DNA of 14,272 nucleotides from Flavobacterium psychrophilum. Its GTDB lineage: Bacteria; Bacteroidota; Bacteroidia; Flavobacteriales; Flavobacteriaceae. A model generated the notes under the pieces. It ran no database searches. It was not told where the DNA came from and worked only from the letters and a program-made list of their open reading frames with translations. The stretch lies in NCBI GenBank assembly GCA_945897545.1, contig CAMDGJ010000048.1:1-14272 (forward strand). The letters run 5' to 3'. Both the position numbers and the translations under genes were made by a program. Shown here piece after piece: positions 1 through 8,179 of this stretch. Every line of letters begins with the position of its first letter. Position 1 is the first letter of the stretch.

Positions 1-999
1 GATTTTATTACTAAACCAAAAGTTTTTATACGGAGTTTCTCTGCCCTACAGGATACTTTATTTTTTGGAAATGGAAAAAGTACGACTATAAAATATAAAA
101 TCCCATATCAATCCAATTATGTGAAATTCAATTTTTCCTCACCATCTTATGAAAATATCGAAAACATTAAATTCTCTTATTTATTGGATGGCTTTGATGA
201 TAACTGGAGTAATTGGTCAACGTCATCACTAAAAGAATATACAAATTTAAGGGAGGGCAACTACACAATGAAAGTCAAAGTGTTGAATAGTTATGGAATC
301 CAATCTGATGAAGCAACCTTTCCCTTTAAAATATCTCCTCCTTGGTACAGACATTTTTTAGCTTTGATTTTTTACATTATCGTTTTCAGTATAATAATTT
401 ATTATATAAGGAAAAATATTCAAGCTAAAATTAGAAAAAACAAATACTACGAGACTATTGAGCAGAGAAGACTTTACCTGGAAAAAGAATCCAGGATAAA
501 ACAGGAACAATTTGATTTAGAAAAAGAAATAGAACGATTAAAAAACGAAAAACTTAAAATTCAAATCTTATCAAAGGACAAGGAATTAGTGACTAATTCA
601 TTGCAAGTTGTTAAGAAAAACAAGATTTTAAATGGAATTATACATAAACTTAAAGACATAAATACGGAAACATTTGATGAATCTTCTAAATTTCAATTTA
701 CAAAATTAAACAAAAGCATTGTAAAAGAAGTAAATGCTGATCATAGCTGGAAAGACCTAGAAAAACACATCAAAAATGTTCATTTTGACTTTTTAAAACG
801 ATTAAAAGAAAAATGCCCTACCATTTCTCCGCGAGAGTTGGATTTATCTACCTATTTATTGATGAATATGTCAACGAAGGAGATAGCCGAAATCATGAAT
901 ATTTCAGGAGGAGGTGTGGAACTGGCGCGTTATAGATTGCGGAAAAAACTGGATCTCAACAAGAAGGAGAATCTCATTGGATATCTAATGAGTATTTAA
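1..999 (+). CDS. Membrane-anchored Y_Y_Y-domain regulator with C-terminal HTH (3' part)
   Basis: The frame is open from base 1, so the true start lies left of the window; 332 residues are visible. A Y_Y_Y domain (about residues 55-115), ending in the typical PPWY, precedes one membrane helix (about 118-136). A charged coiled coil follows (about 145-200), then a LuxR/GerE-like helix-turn-helix (about 275-318) containing SPREL, STKEIAEIMNIS and RYRLRKKL. In related Bacteroidota proteins the missing N-terminus is a periplasmic beta-propeller that senses a ligand. No histidine kinase domain or receiver is present between membrane and HTH, so this is inferred to be a one-component transmembrane regulator that binds DNA directly. 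The ligand and target genes cannot be told from the sequence. The recognition helix reads SGGGVELARYRL. The gene ends at TAA and converges on murF. The domain call is firm; the role in the cell is inference. Confidence 0.85.
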   Translation, partial: DFITKPKVFIRSFSALQDTLFFGNGKSTTIKYKIPYQSNYVKFNFSSPSYENIENIKFSYLLDGFDDNWSNWSTSSLKEYTNLREGNYTMKVKVLNSYGIQSDEATFPFKISPPWYRHFLALIFYIIVFSIIIYYIRKNIQAKIRKNKYYETIEQRRLYLEKESRIKQEQFDLEKEIERLKNEKLKIQILSKDKELVTNSLQVVKKNKILNGIIHKLKDINTETFDESSKFQFTKLNKSIVKEVNADHSWKDLEKHIKNVHFDFLKRLKEKCPTISPRELDLSTYLLMNMSTKEIAEIMNISGGGVELARYRLRKKLDLNKKENLIGYLMSI

Positions 1000-1007
1000 T
1001 TAAAAAG

Positions 1008-1040
1008 ATAACGCCATTTCAGTTCTTAAAATGGCGTTAT
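1008..1040. terminator. Hairpin terminator between the convergent regulator and murF genes
   Basis: A perfect 12-bp inverted repeat (1008-1019 with 1029-1040, core ATAACGCCATTT) encloses a 9-nt loop. It lies 8 nt after the regulator stop codon and 16 nt from the murF stop. On the minus strand the stem is followed by CTTTTTAATT, and on the plus strand by a looser TTATAGTTTATT. It probably serves both genes, with the better U-tract on the murF side. Confidence 0.75.
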
Positions 1041-1056
1041 TTATAGTTTATTGTCG

Positions 1057-2340
1057 TTATAAAAAGTCTAATGTACGCTCTAAAGCCATTCCCCTAGAAC
1101 CTTTAATTAGAATCGAACTGTTATCGATTTTTACCTCTTTCAAATAATTAGAAAACTCCTCGAAAGTTTTGTAAAAATGAAAATTATTTACGTTCATTTG
1201 ATTCTCGAAAAAATCCTTTCCAATAAAGAAACATCTAATATCTTTTTCGTTTAAAAGTAAACTCACAATTGTTTTATGCTCTTTACTACTTTCTTCTCCC
1301 AACTCAAACATATCGCCTAAAATCATAATTTTGTTAACATCGCCTAATTGCAAAAAATTTTCAATAGCAACAGCTATACTACTAGGATTGGCATTATAAG
1401 CATCTAAAATAATTTGGTTTGTACCTTTCAGCAAAAGTTGCGATCTGTTATTTTCAGGAATATAACTTTCTAAAGCTTCTTTTATAGCTAAATCCTCAAC
1501 TTTAAAATACTTTCCGATGGTCAGCGCTGCATTAACATTATTCGCATTATACAGTCCTATTAAATGAGTTTTAATGACAATATCTGAATAGCCGATTTCA
1601 ACGAATGGATTTGCTTTTATGCCAATTATATTTACAGCTGCATTTTCATTATTGATGCCAAAGGAAAAGTAATCTAACGCTTTAGCTTTAATAACCTGTA
1701 TCGGGTCTTCTAAATTGATGAAAGCTATTTTATTTGTTTCGGATAGATAATTATACATCTCACTTTTTCCTTGTATAACACCTTCTACTCCGCCAAAACC
1801 CTCTAAATGCGCCTTACCAAAATTAGTGATGTAGCCAAAATCAGGTTTCGCCAATTCGCATAGAAATTCTATTTCTTTTTGATGGTTAGCGCCCATTTCT
1901 ACTATTCCAATCTCAGTTTCGCTATCGAAAGACAATAACGTCAACGGAACACCTATATGATTATTTAAATTTCCAATTGTAGCTTTGGTGTTATACTTTT
2001 TAGATAGTACAACATTAATAAGTTCTTTTGTGGTTGTTTTTCCATTACTACCAGTTAGAGCTATTATGGGCAATTTTAAATGCTGCCGATGAAATTTTGC
2101 TAATTCTTGCAAGGCTAACAAACTGTTTTCGACCAGTACAGTCCTATGATCAATAAAATAGTCTTTATTGTCAATTAGAACATAAGAAGCTCCCTTTTCG
2201 AGTGCTTCTTTAGCAAATGTATTGGCATCAAAATTCTCTCCTTTAATTGCAACAAAAAATGAATTTTTTTGAATTTTACGTGTATCAATCGAAACAGAAT
2301 TGCATTTTAAAAATAAACTATGAATATAATTTATGTCCAT
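1057..2340 (-). CDS. murF: MurF, UDP-MurNAc-tripeptide--D-Ala-D-Ala ligase
   Basis: This cytoplasmic Mur ligase adds D-alanyl-D-alanine to UDP-N-acetylmuramoyl-tripeptide using ATP, the last soluble step before the lipid stage of peptidoglycan synthesis. The protein has 427 residues, close to the usual 430-460. The N-terminal UDP-binding domain (about 1-85) includes SIDTRKI. The ATP loop is GSNGKTTTKEL (97-107, P-loop Lys 101). Other Mur-ligase landmarks are GNLNNHIG (123-130), EMGANHQKEI (148-157), GKSEMYNYL (191-199, with the lysine that is normally carbamylated), the MurF-typical DAYNANP (313-319), LGDMFELG (341-348) and KGSRGMALE (413-421). YNANP and the D-Ala-D-Ala ligase type of C-terminal domain separate it from MurC, D and E. 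The ATG at 2340 gives a full N-terminus. A terminator hairpin for gldJ ends only about 20 nt before this start, and no promoter fits between them. Confidence 0.95.
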   Translation of the reverse strand: MDINYIHSLFLKCNSVSIDTRKIQKNSFFVAIKGENFDANTFAKEALEKGASYVLIDNKDYFIDHRTVLVENSLLALQELAKFHRQHLKLPIIALTGSNGKTTTKELINVVLSKKYNTKATIGNLNNHIGVPLTLLSFDSETEIGIVEMGANHQKEIEFLCELAKPDFGYITNFGKAHLEGFGGVEGVIQGKSEMYNYLSETNKIAFINLEDPIQVIKAKALDYFSFGINNENAAVNIIGIKANPFVEIGYSDIVIKTHLIGLYNANNVNAALTIGKYFKVEDLAIKEALESYIPENNRSQLLLKGTNQIILDAYNANPSSIAVAIENFLQLGDVNKIMILGDMFELGEESSKEHKTIVSLLLNEKDIRCFFIGKDFFENQMNVNNFHFYKTFEEFSNYLKEVKIDNSSILIKGSRGMALERTLDFL

Positions 2341-2349
2341 TTGAAACGG

Positions 2350-2386
2350 TTTAAAAAAATAAAAGCCCTAATCAAAGGGCTTTTAT
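2350..2386 (-). terminator. Intrinsic terminator after gldJ, just before murF
   Basis: An 11-bp stem (2359-2369 with 2376-2386, core AAAAGCCC/GGGCTTTT) has a 6-nt loop. On the minus strand it is followed by a run of seven T (2352-2358). It begins 17 nt after the gldJ stop codon. The U-tract ends about 10 nt before the murF ATG, so it lies in the path of any transcript that would read from gldJ into murF. Confidence 0.85.
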
Positions 2387-2403
2387 ATGTATTTTAGATA
2401 TAT

Positions 2404-4101
2404 TTAATTTCTAGCTCTTCTTCCTTTGTCGGACTTAGCACCTACCTTAGACATTGCACATCTAAATCCAATATAGTCTGTAGCCATATCTTGAGGAAAA
2501 TATCTTCTTTGAGCTGGATTTAACCAATAGGCTCTATCTCGCCAAGACCCGCCTTTATAAACTCTTATGTTATCATTTATTAGGGTAGTCCTTTTATTTG
2601 ATTTATCGTAATTTCTAACCATTTTGCCTAAACTGTCTGTTGAAACGTTATGTTTAGGAGAGTTATACATTGATCTTTCTTCTTTTACTTTCTTAGTATC
2701 AGACTCTGAATCTGCAAAATTAAAAAACTTAGTAGACTCTTTATCCCCATCTCTATATCCAATGTTGTCACTTTTGTCAAAATTTTGTCTCAAATAAGTT
2801 TCCTTTTCATCAACTGGAACTTGTGCGATTTGACCCGGTAAGCCTGTTGCCACTCTTTTACCGTTACTTAAAGTGGCATATTGAATACTATCTTTACTAA
2901 TAATAATACTCCTTCCATCTTTTCCAATTTTGTTTTTGGTATATTGATTCCCTCTAAAATAATTGAAATCATTTGCCTCATTATCAATAATTGGTCTGTA
3001 AACGTCAAGAACCCATTCGGCTACATTTCCAGCCATATCATAAAGTCCAAAATCATTAGCTGGATGTTTTTTAACTTCATCCGTAATATCGGCGCCATCA
3101 TCAGACCATCCCGCAATACCACCATAATCGCCATTTCCTTGTTTGAAATTGGCTAATTGATCACCTTTACTTTGTCTTTTTCCAGAACGTGTGTAGCTTC
3201 CTGACCAAGGATATTTTTTCTGTCCCTTGTAAATATTATACTCTCTTTGTCCCACATCAGCTGCTGCCGCATATTCCCATTCCGCTTCGGTAGGAAGTCT
3301 ATATTCTGGAAGAAGAATTCCAGAGGAACGCTGGGCATAAATATTTGTTGGTTCAATAACTTTGCCATCTTTACCTGGCTTAGTGACTCTTTTACCACCT
3401 TTTTTATCAGTATATTTTCCTGGCAAAACTATTTCCGCGTTTCCACCATACGTTAACGTTGGTGAGTTCAAATAGGTTTCTGTGTCAAAATTACTTTCGG
3501 CAGTTACGTCTAATGTTTTAGCATTTTTCTTAAGATATCCGTTTTTTTCTAGCAAAGCTTCATTTACACGTTGCGTTCTCCATTTGCTGAACTCAACAGC
3601 TTGAATCCAGTTTACACCCACAACAGGGTAATCTCCATAAGATGGATGTCTTAAATAATTGTTGGTCATAGTTTCGTTATAACCCAATCTATCTCTCCAT
3701 ACAAGCGTGTCTGGCGACGCTCCTTCGTAAATGTTTTTATAGTTTTCGTCAGTTGGAGGAAATACTTTTTTTACCCAATCTAAGTATTCTAAATACATTT
3801 TATTGGTTACCTCAGTTTCATCCATAAAAAAAGACTGAACATGTTGTTGAGTTGGAGTATTATTCCAATCATGCATCACATCGTCTTCTACTTTACCCAT
3901 TGTGAAAGTTCCTCCTTCAATGAAAACAAGACCTGGACCAGCTTCTTGTTTCTTATTAATCGACCCTTTCTTGTTACCTACATTCCACCCTGTTCCTCTT
4001 GAAGATACTGAAGTAGAATTCTTTTTGCTACAACTGGCAAAACCCGTAATCAACATCATTGACAATATCAATTGTAAAACCTTGTTTATGTTTACTTTCA
4101 T
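2404..4101 (-). CDS. gldJ: GldJ, gliding motility / type IX secretion lipoprotein
   Basis: This is an outer-membrane lipoprotein required for gliding and, through stabilisation of its paralogue GldK, for type IX secretion in Flavobacterium. A short basic start and hydrophobic segment lead to a lipobox (FASC, acylated Cys 24). Segments of an FGE-sulfatase (SUMF1-like) fold follow: GGTFTMG (63-69), DETEVTNKMYLEYL (94-107), PVVGVNWIQAVEFSKW (159-174), RLPTEAEWEYAAA (268-280), FGLYDMAGNVAEW (351-363) and KGGSWRDRAYW to GFRCA (516-549). A long insertion separates the last two. The paired redox cysteines of true formylglycine-generating enzymes are absent from the KGGSW segment, so the role is structural. 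Its 565 residues, and divergence from porU-porV as I recall for F. johnsoniae, favour GldJ over GldK. The basic tail (KSDKGRRARN) is intact; in F. johnsoniae the extreme C-terminus is, as I recall, needed for gliding but not secretion. Confidence 0.93.
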   Translation of the reverse strand: MKVNINKVLQLILSMMLITGFASCSKKNSTSVSSRGTGWNVGNKKGSINKKQEAGPGLVFIEGGTFTMGKVEDDVMHDWNNTPTQQHVQSFFMDETEVTNKMYLEYLDWVKKVFPPTDENYKNIYEGASPDTLVWRDRLGYNETMTNNYLRHPSYGDYPVVGVNWIQAVEFSKWRTQRVNEALLEKNGYLKKNAKTLDVTAESNFDTETYLNSPTLTYGGNAEIVLPGKYTDKKGGKRVTKPGKDGKVIEPTNIYAQRSSGILLPEYRLPTEAEWEYAAAADVGQREYNIYKGQKKYPWSGSYTRSGKRQSKGDQLANFKQGNGDYGGIAGWSDDGADITDEVKKHPANDFGLYDMAGNVAEWVLDVYRPIIDNEANDFNYFRGNQYTKNKIGKDGRSIIISKDSIQYATLSNGKRVATGLPGQIAQVPVDEKETYLRQNFDKSDNIGYRDGDKESTKFFNFADSESDTKKVKEERSMYNSPKHNVSTDSLGKMVRNYDKSNKRTTLINDNIRVYKGGSWRDRAYWLNPAQRRYFPQDMATDYIGFRCAMSKVGAKSDKGRRARN

Positions 4102-4130
4102 AGTATTTAGTAGGTAATAATTTCAGTGGT

Positions 4131-4160
4131 GCAATATAATAATTAAGCATTAAAATGCAA
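4131..4160 (-). promoter_or_regulatory. Candidate gldJ promoter
   Basis: On the minus strand, TTG (4158-4160) is separated by 19 nt from TATATTGC (4131-4138). This resembles the Bacteroidota TTG-N19-TAnnTTTG pattern but has two mismatches in the -7 box. The implied transcript start would leave a leader of roughly 20-25 nt before the gldJ ATG. A small palindrome, GCATTAAAATGC (4147-4158), lies between the two boxes. The rest of the 212-bp gldJ-porU gap is very AT-rich and shows no perfect plus-strand promoter for porU. Confidence 0.35.
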
Positions 4161-4313
4161 CAAAATTTTTTTAATATTTATAATAGAACTGCCTATTATC
4201 GCATATAATATACATCACAACGCAAATATATATTATTTATTATTTACAATTACACTAAATGATTTATTTTTACTCCTCGTAATAAATTGCCCATAATCAC
4301 GTTTAAAAAAATA

Positions 4314-7300
4314 ATGAAGAAAAAATTATTTATATATTTCGCACTAATCCCTTTTATTTCTTTTGCACAGATTAAAGGAGACGTGGCTATTGAATGGCTT
4401 GATAAAAATGAAATGTCGTTTGGGGATTTCAAAATTAATGCCCCGCAATTTATTGGCAGTAGTTATCATTATGACACATCGAAAAGAGCTATTTCTTTTA
4501 TCTTAAACATAACAGAATCAAGTTCTTTTAGCGGAAACACCGTTCAAATTACTAATGTAGTTTACGAATCATTAACAACATCACAACTCGGTGATTTAGA
4601 CCCTGCAAACATCCAAAAAAATCCTTCAGCATCTTTAAAAATTAATGAATCAAGAGGTTTAAAACAAGTTTTTCTTGTCTTGTCTCCAATTGTAAAAGCT
4701 GATTTTGGATTTAAAAGGATTACTTCTTTTTCCTATTCTGTTAGTAGTGAAAACTCTTCAAGAATTTCACAAACTAATAAAACGAGTGTCATCACAAATT
4801 CGGTTTTATCAACAGGTGATTGGTATCAGTTTTATATTGAAAAATCAGGTGTATATAAAATTTCAAAAAGTTTTCTGCAACAATTAGGTCTCAATTTTAA
4901 TGCGATAGATCCAAAAAAAATAAAAATTTACGGAAATGGAGGAAGAATGGTCCCGTTATCAAACAGCATTCCCTATCCAATAGATTTAACAGAAAATGCT
5001 ATTCAAATCATTGGCGAAAGCGATGGCGTTTTCAATAATGAAGACTATATATTATTTTATGCAGAAGGGGTTGATGTCTTTAATAACGAAAGCCAGACCA
5101 ACAATAATTTATACGATTCAAAGTCTTATTATTATGTAACGGTTCAAGGTACTGACGGTAAAAGAATTTCAACTATGGCTCAACCAAGCGGGAATAGTAT
5201 TTTAAATCTAAATACCTTTGACGATTATCAATTTCACGAAGAAGACCTTGTAAATATTGCGCGTCTTGGTCGACAATGGTATGGCGAATCATTTGATATC
5301 AATCAAGATCAAGAATTTACTTTTAGTTTTCCAAATATTGACACAACAACACCTGTAAAACTAAACGCAACTGTTGCTGCGGCTTCTTTTACACTCACTT
5401 CCTTCAAAGTTGTTGCGAATGGGCAAGAGGTGGGAACCATTTCACTTTCGTCTATAGTGCCCAATTCTAGTACTGTGTTTAATGTAGGCTCTCTGGCTAG
5501 CAACACGCCGATTCCAGCTTCTGAAACTATAAAAATAAAATTTTCTTACAATAATAACGGCGTCCCAGGTTCAAAAGGATACCTTGAAAAAATAAGTCTT
5601 ATTGCAAAAAGCAAGCTACAAGGGTATGGGAAACAATTTCGATTTCAATACGATTTGTCCATTTCAAGTTCGGGTATTGTGAGTTATAATGTTTCGAATG
5701 CTGCTGGTATTTCCCAGATTTGGGATGTTACTGATATATATAATGTAACCAAGGCCGAAAATGCAAATCAAACTTCTTTTTCTTTTAAAGCAAATCTAGG
5801 AGAGATTCGTAAATATGTAGCTATCGACCCCTTGGATTTTTATACTCCTTTAAAAACTAATAAAACAAAAATTGCAAACCAAAATATAAAAGGAACCATT
5901 TTTAAAAATGCACAAGGCCAATTTCAGGATATCGATTACGTGATAATAACACCCTCCTTTTTGTCTTCTCAAGCTGAAAAATTAGCAAATTTTCATCGCT
6001 CTTATTCTAAATTAAATGTAAAAGTAATAACTCTTGAATCTATTTATCAAGAATTTTCGTCAGGAAAACAGGATGTTGCCGCAATAAGAAATTGTATCAA
6101 ATATATTTATGACAATGCATCAGACCTTTCAAAAAAAGTGAAATATGTCAATCTTTTTGGCGATGCAACCTATGATTTTAAAAATCGAATCCCAAACAAT
6201 ACTAATATAGTTCCTATTTATCATGCATTAAGAAGTAACACAGTAGGTGAAGGATCATATGCATCTGATGATTTCTTTGGACTAATGGACGCAGGCGAAG
6301 GAAACATAGGCTCATTTTATGGAGGAATCGACATCGCTGTGGGAAGAATGATACATGACAATGCCCAACAAGCTGATGAAATGGTTAATAAAGTTATAGA
6401 ATACCACGACATAAAATCCTATGGAAGCTGGAGAAACAATTATTTGATGATATCAGATGATTCTGATAAGACATCAGACGCTAGCTTGCAAAACAGGCAT
6501 AATATTTTGGCAGATAAAATCACTTTTGAAAAACCCTTTTTAAACGTTAATAAAATACTATTAGATTCTTATGTTCAGGAAGCTTCCGCAGGCGGATCAC
6601 GGTATCCTAAAGCTCGCACGGAAATGTTCAGTGCATTCGAAAAAGGCGCGTTGGTTTTAAATTATCTTGGTCATGGCGGAGAAGACGGCCTTACGAGCGA
6701 ACGAATTTGGGAAAAATCAGACGGACAAAATTTAAATAATCAATACAGATACCCATTATTTATTACCATCACCTGCGATTTTTCACGGTTTGACAATCCA
6801 ACCAGGCCGACAGCTGGCGAATATACCTACTGGAACCCAAAAGGCGGCGCCATCTCTATGATTACTACCATTCGATCCATTGGGCAATTTAGCGCCGAAA
6901 ATTTTAATGATGTTCTAGCTAACTATTTATTTTCATATGGCTCTAACCAATATACTTCAATAGCAGAGTCCTTGCGAATGGCTAAAAACAGCAATCCAAA
7001 TTCCTCAACGAATGTCGTTTTCTATATAGGGGATCCAGCCCTTATGCTTGCCATAGCCAAACCTAAAATCAGATTAACAAAAGTAAATGATATTCCCGTA
7101 ACACAACCTATTGACGATTTCAAATCATTGGCAAAAATGAAAATATCAGGCGAAATTACAGACGAAAATAATGTTCCCTTAACTAACTATAATGGAGAGC
7201 TTTCAACTACTATGTTCGATAAATTTATTACAAGAACAACCTTAAATAATGATGGAAATAGCCCGTCAATGCCATTTAACGTGCTTGGTGAAACCATTTT

Positions 7301-8144
7301 TAGAGGTAATGCTTCAGTGACAAATGGTCAATTTGAATTCAGCTTTATAGTTCCAAGAGATATTCGAATTCCATTAGCCAATGGGAAAATTAGTTTTTAT
7401 TCCAAAAAAAATCAACTTTTCGAGAATCAAACTGGCTCTGACACTAACATAAAAGTGGGCGGAATAAATGAAAATGCGATTGTAGACAATATAAGTCCTA
7501 CAGTAAAGTTATATATGAACGACGAAACTTTTGTTTCGGGTGGCACAACGAATGACTCTCCATTCTTACTCGCAAACCTCGAAGATGAAAACGGCATTAA
7601 TACTGCGAGCGGAATAGGGCATGATATGATTGCAATATTGGATGGCGACGTTAATAATCCTTACATTTTAAACGATTATTATCAAACGAATCTGGATGAT
7701 TTTACAAAAGGATCATTGCGCTTTCCTTTTCGAAATTTAGCTGCTGGTTTGCACACTATAACTTTCAAGGCTTGGGATGTTTATAATAATCCAATCACCT
7801 CCGAAATTCAATTTATTGTAGCTGGTAATGAATCGCTTACATTAACAAATGTTTTGAATTATCCCAACCCATTTGTCAATTATACAGAGTTTTGGTTCTC
7901 ACATAACAAACCTTTTGAGCCCTTAGATGTTCAGGTTCAAGTGATGACAATAACAGGAAAAGTGGTTTGGACAAAGAATCAAATCATTTCTACTGAAGGG
8001 TTTCTGTCAAAAGAAATTACCTGGGACGGAAAAGATGATTTTGGAAATAGAATAGGAAAAGGAGTTTATGTTTATAAACTTACCGTTAAGTCGAACTCGA
8101 CTAATACAAAAACTGAAAAATTTGAAAAACTTGTAATACTTTAA
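4314..8144 (+). CDS. porU: PorU, type IX secretion system C25-family sortase
   Basis: PorU is the cell-surface sortase of the type IX secretion system. It removes the C-terminal signal domain of secreted proteins and transfers many of them to a surface glycolipid. I place the start at the ATG at 4314 (1276 residues): it begins MKKKLFIYF, a signal peptide cleaved near ISFA-Q. The frame extends to a TTG at 4287, but that would put nine extra residues before the signal peptide. The N-terminal part has GDWYQFYIEKSGVYKI (about 168-183), typical of PorU. The gingipain-like C25 domain spans about 540-913, with catalytic His 787 (YLGHGGEDG) and Cys 821 (TITCDFSRFD). The last 100 residues form an Ig-like CTD starting NYPNPF with the GKGVYVYKL strand; PorU keeps this domain in the attachment complex. 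It is followed after 35 bp by its partner porV. Confidence 0.95.
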   Translation: MKKKLFIYFALIPFISFAQIKGDVAIEWLDKNEMSFGDFKINAPQFIGSSYHYDTSKRAISFILNITESSSFSGNTVQITNVVYESLTTSQLGDLDPANIQKNPSASLKINESRGLKQVFLVLSPIVKADFGFKRITSFSYSVSSENSSRISQTNKTSVITNSVLSTGDWYQFYIEKSGVYKISKSFLQQLGLNFNAIDPKKIKIYGNGGRMVPLSNSIPYPIDLTENAIQIIGESDGVFNNEDYILFYAEGVDVFNNESQTNNNLYDSKSYYYVTVQGTDGKRISTMAQPSGNSILNLNTFDDYQFHEEDLVNIARLGRQWYGESFDINQDQEFTFSFPNIDTTTPVKLNATVAAASFTLTSFKVVANGQEVGTISLSSIVPNSSTVFNVGSLASNTPIPASETIKIKFSYNNNGVPGSKGYLEKISLIAKSKLQGYGKQFRFQYDLSISSSGIVSYNVSNAAGISQIWDVTDIYNVTKAENANQTSFSFKANLGEIRKYVAIDPLDFYTPLKTNKTKIANQNIKGTIFKNAQGQFQDIDYVIITPSFLSSQAEKLANFHRSYSKLNVKVITLESIYQEFSSGKQDVAAIRNCIKYIYDNASDLSKKVKYVNLFGDATYDFKNRIPNNTNIVPIYHALRSNTVGEGSYASDDFFGLMDAGEGNIGSFYGGIDIAVGRMIHDNAQQADEMVNKVIEYHDIKSYGSWRNNYLMISDDSDKTSDASLQNRHNILADKITFEKPFLNVNKILLDSYVQEASAGGSRYPKARTEMFSAFEKGALVLNYLGHGGEDGLTSERIWEKSDGQNLNNQYRYPLFITITCDFSRFDNPTRPTAGEYTYWNPKGGAISMITTIRSIGQFSAENFNDVLANYLFSYGSNQYTSIAESLRMAKNSNPNSSTNVVFYIGDPALMLAIAKPKIRLTKVNDIPVTQPIDDFKSLAKMKISGEITDENNVPLTNYNGELSTTMFDKFITRTTLNNDGNSPSMPFNVLGETIFRGNASVTNGQFEFSFIVPRDIRIPLANGKISFYSKKNQLFENQTGSDTNIKVGGINENAIVDNISPTVKLYMNDETFVSGGTTNDSPFLLANLEDENGINTASGIGHDMIAILDGDVNNPYILNDYYQTNLDDFTKGSLRFPFRNLAAGLHTITFKAWDVYNNPITSEIQFIVAGNESLTLTNVLNYPNPFVNYTEFWFSHNKPFEPLDVQVQVMTITGKVVWTKNQIISTEGFLSKEITWDGKDDFGNRIGKGVYVYKLTVKSNSTNTKTEKFEKLVIL

Positions 8145-8160
8145 TAAAATACTATATTTG
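8131..8160 (+). promoter_or_regulatory. Near-consensus Bacteroidota promoter for porV
   Basis: TTG (8131-8133) is followed after exactly 19 nt by TATATTTG (8153-8160), a full match to TAnnTTTG. The -33 box lies in the last codons of porU and the -7 box in the 35-bp gap. A transcript start a few bases downstream would give a leader of about 12-15 nt before the porV ATG at 8180. Confidence 0.7.
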
Positions 8161-8179
8161 TACCTTTAATTTTACATCC

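Noticed and set aside
121..123. GTG at 121 as the start of the first gene
   Set aside because: The frame is open from base 1 and the Y_Y_Y domain begins before 121, so the gene is simply cut by the window edge.
2881..3156. A 91-codon plus-strand frame within gldJ, with neighbouring overlapping frames
   Set aside because: It is the complement of the conserved FGE-like region of gldJ and shows only hydrophobic residues expected from that complement.
2404..4101. gldJ as a sulfatase-modifying or formylglycine-generating enzyme
   Set aside because: The fold is related, but the redox cysteines are missing. A lipoprotein signal and the porU-porV neighbourhood identify the gliding lipoprotein.
4287..4313. 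The upstream TTG at 4287 as the porU start
   Set aside because: It would add nine residues before a perfect signal peptide that begins at the ATG at 4314.
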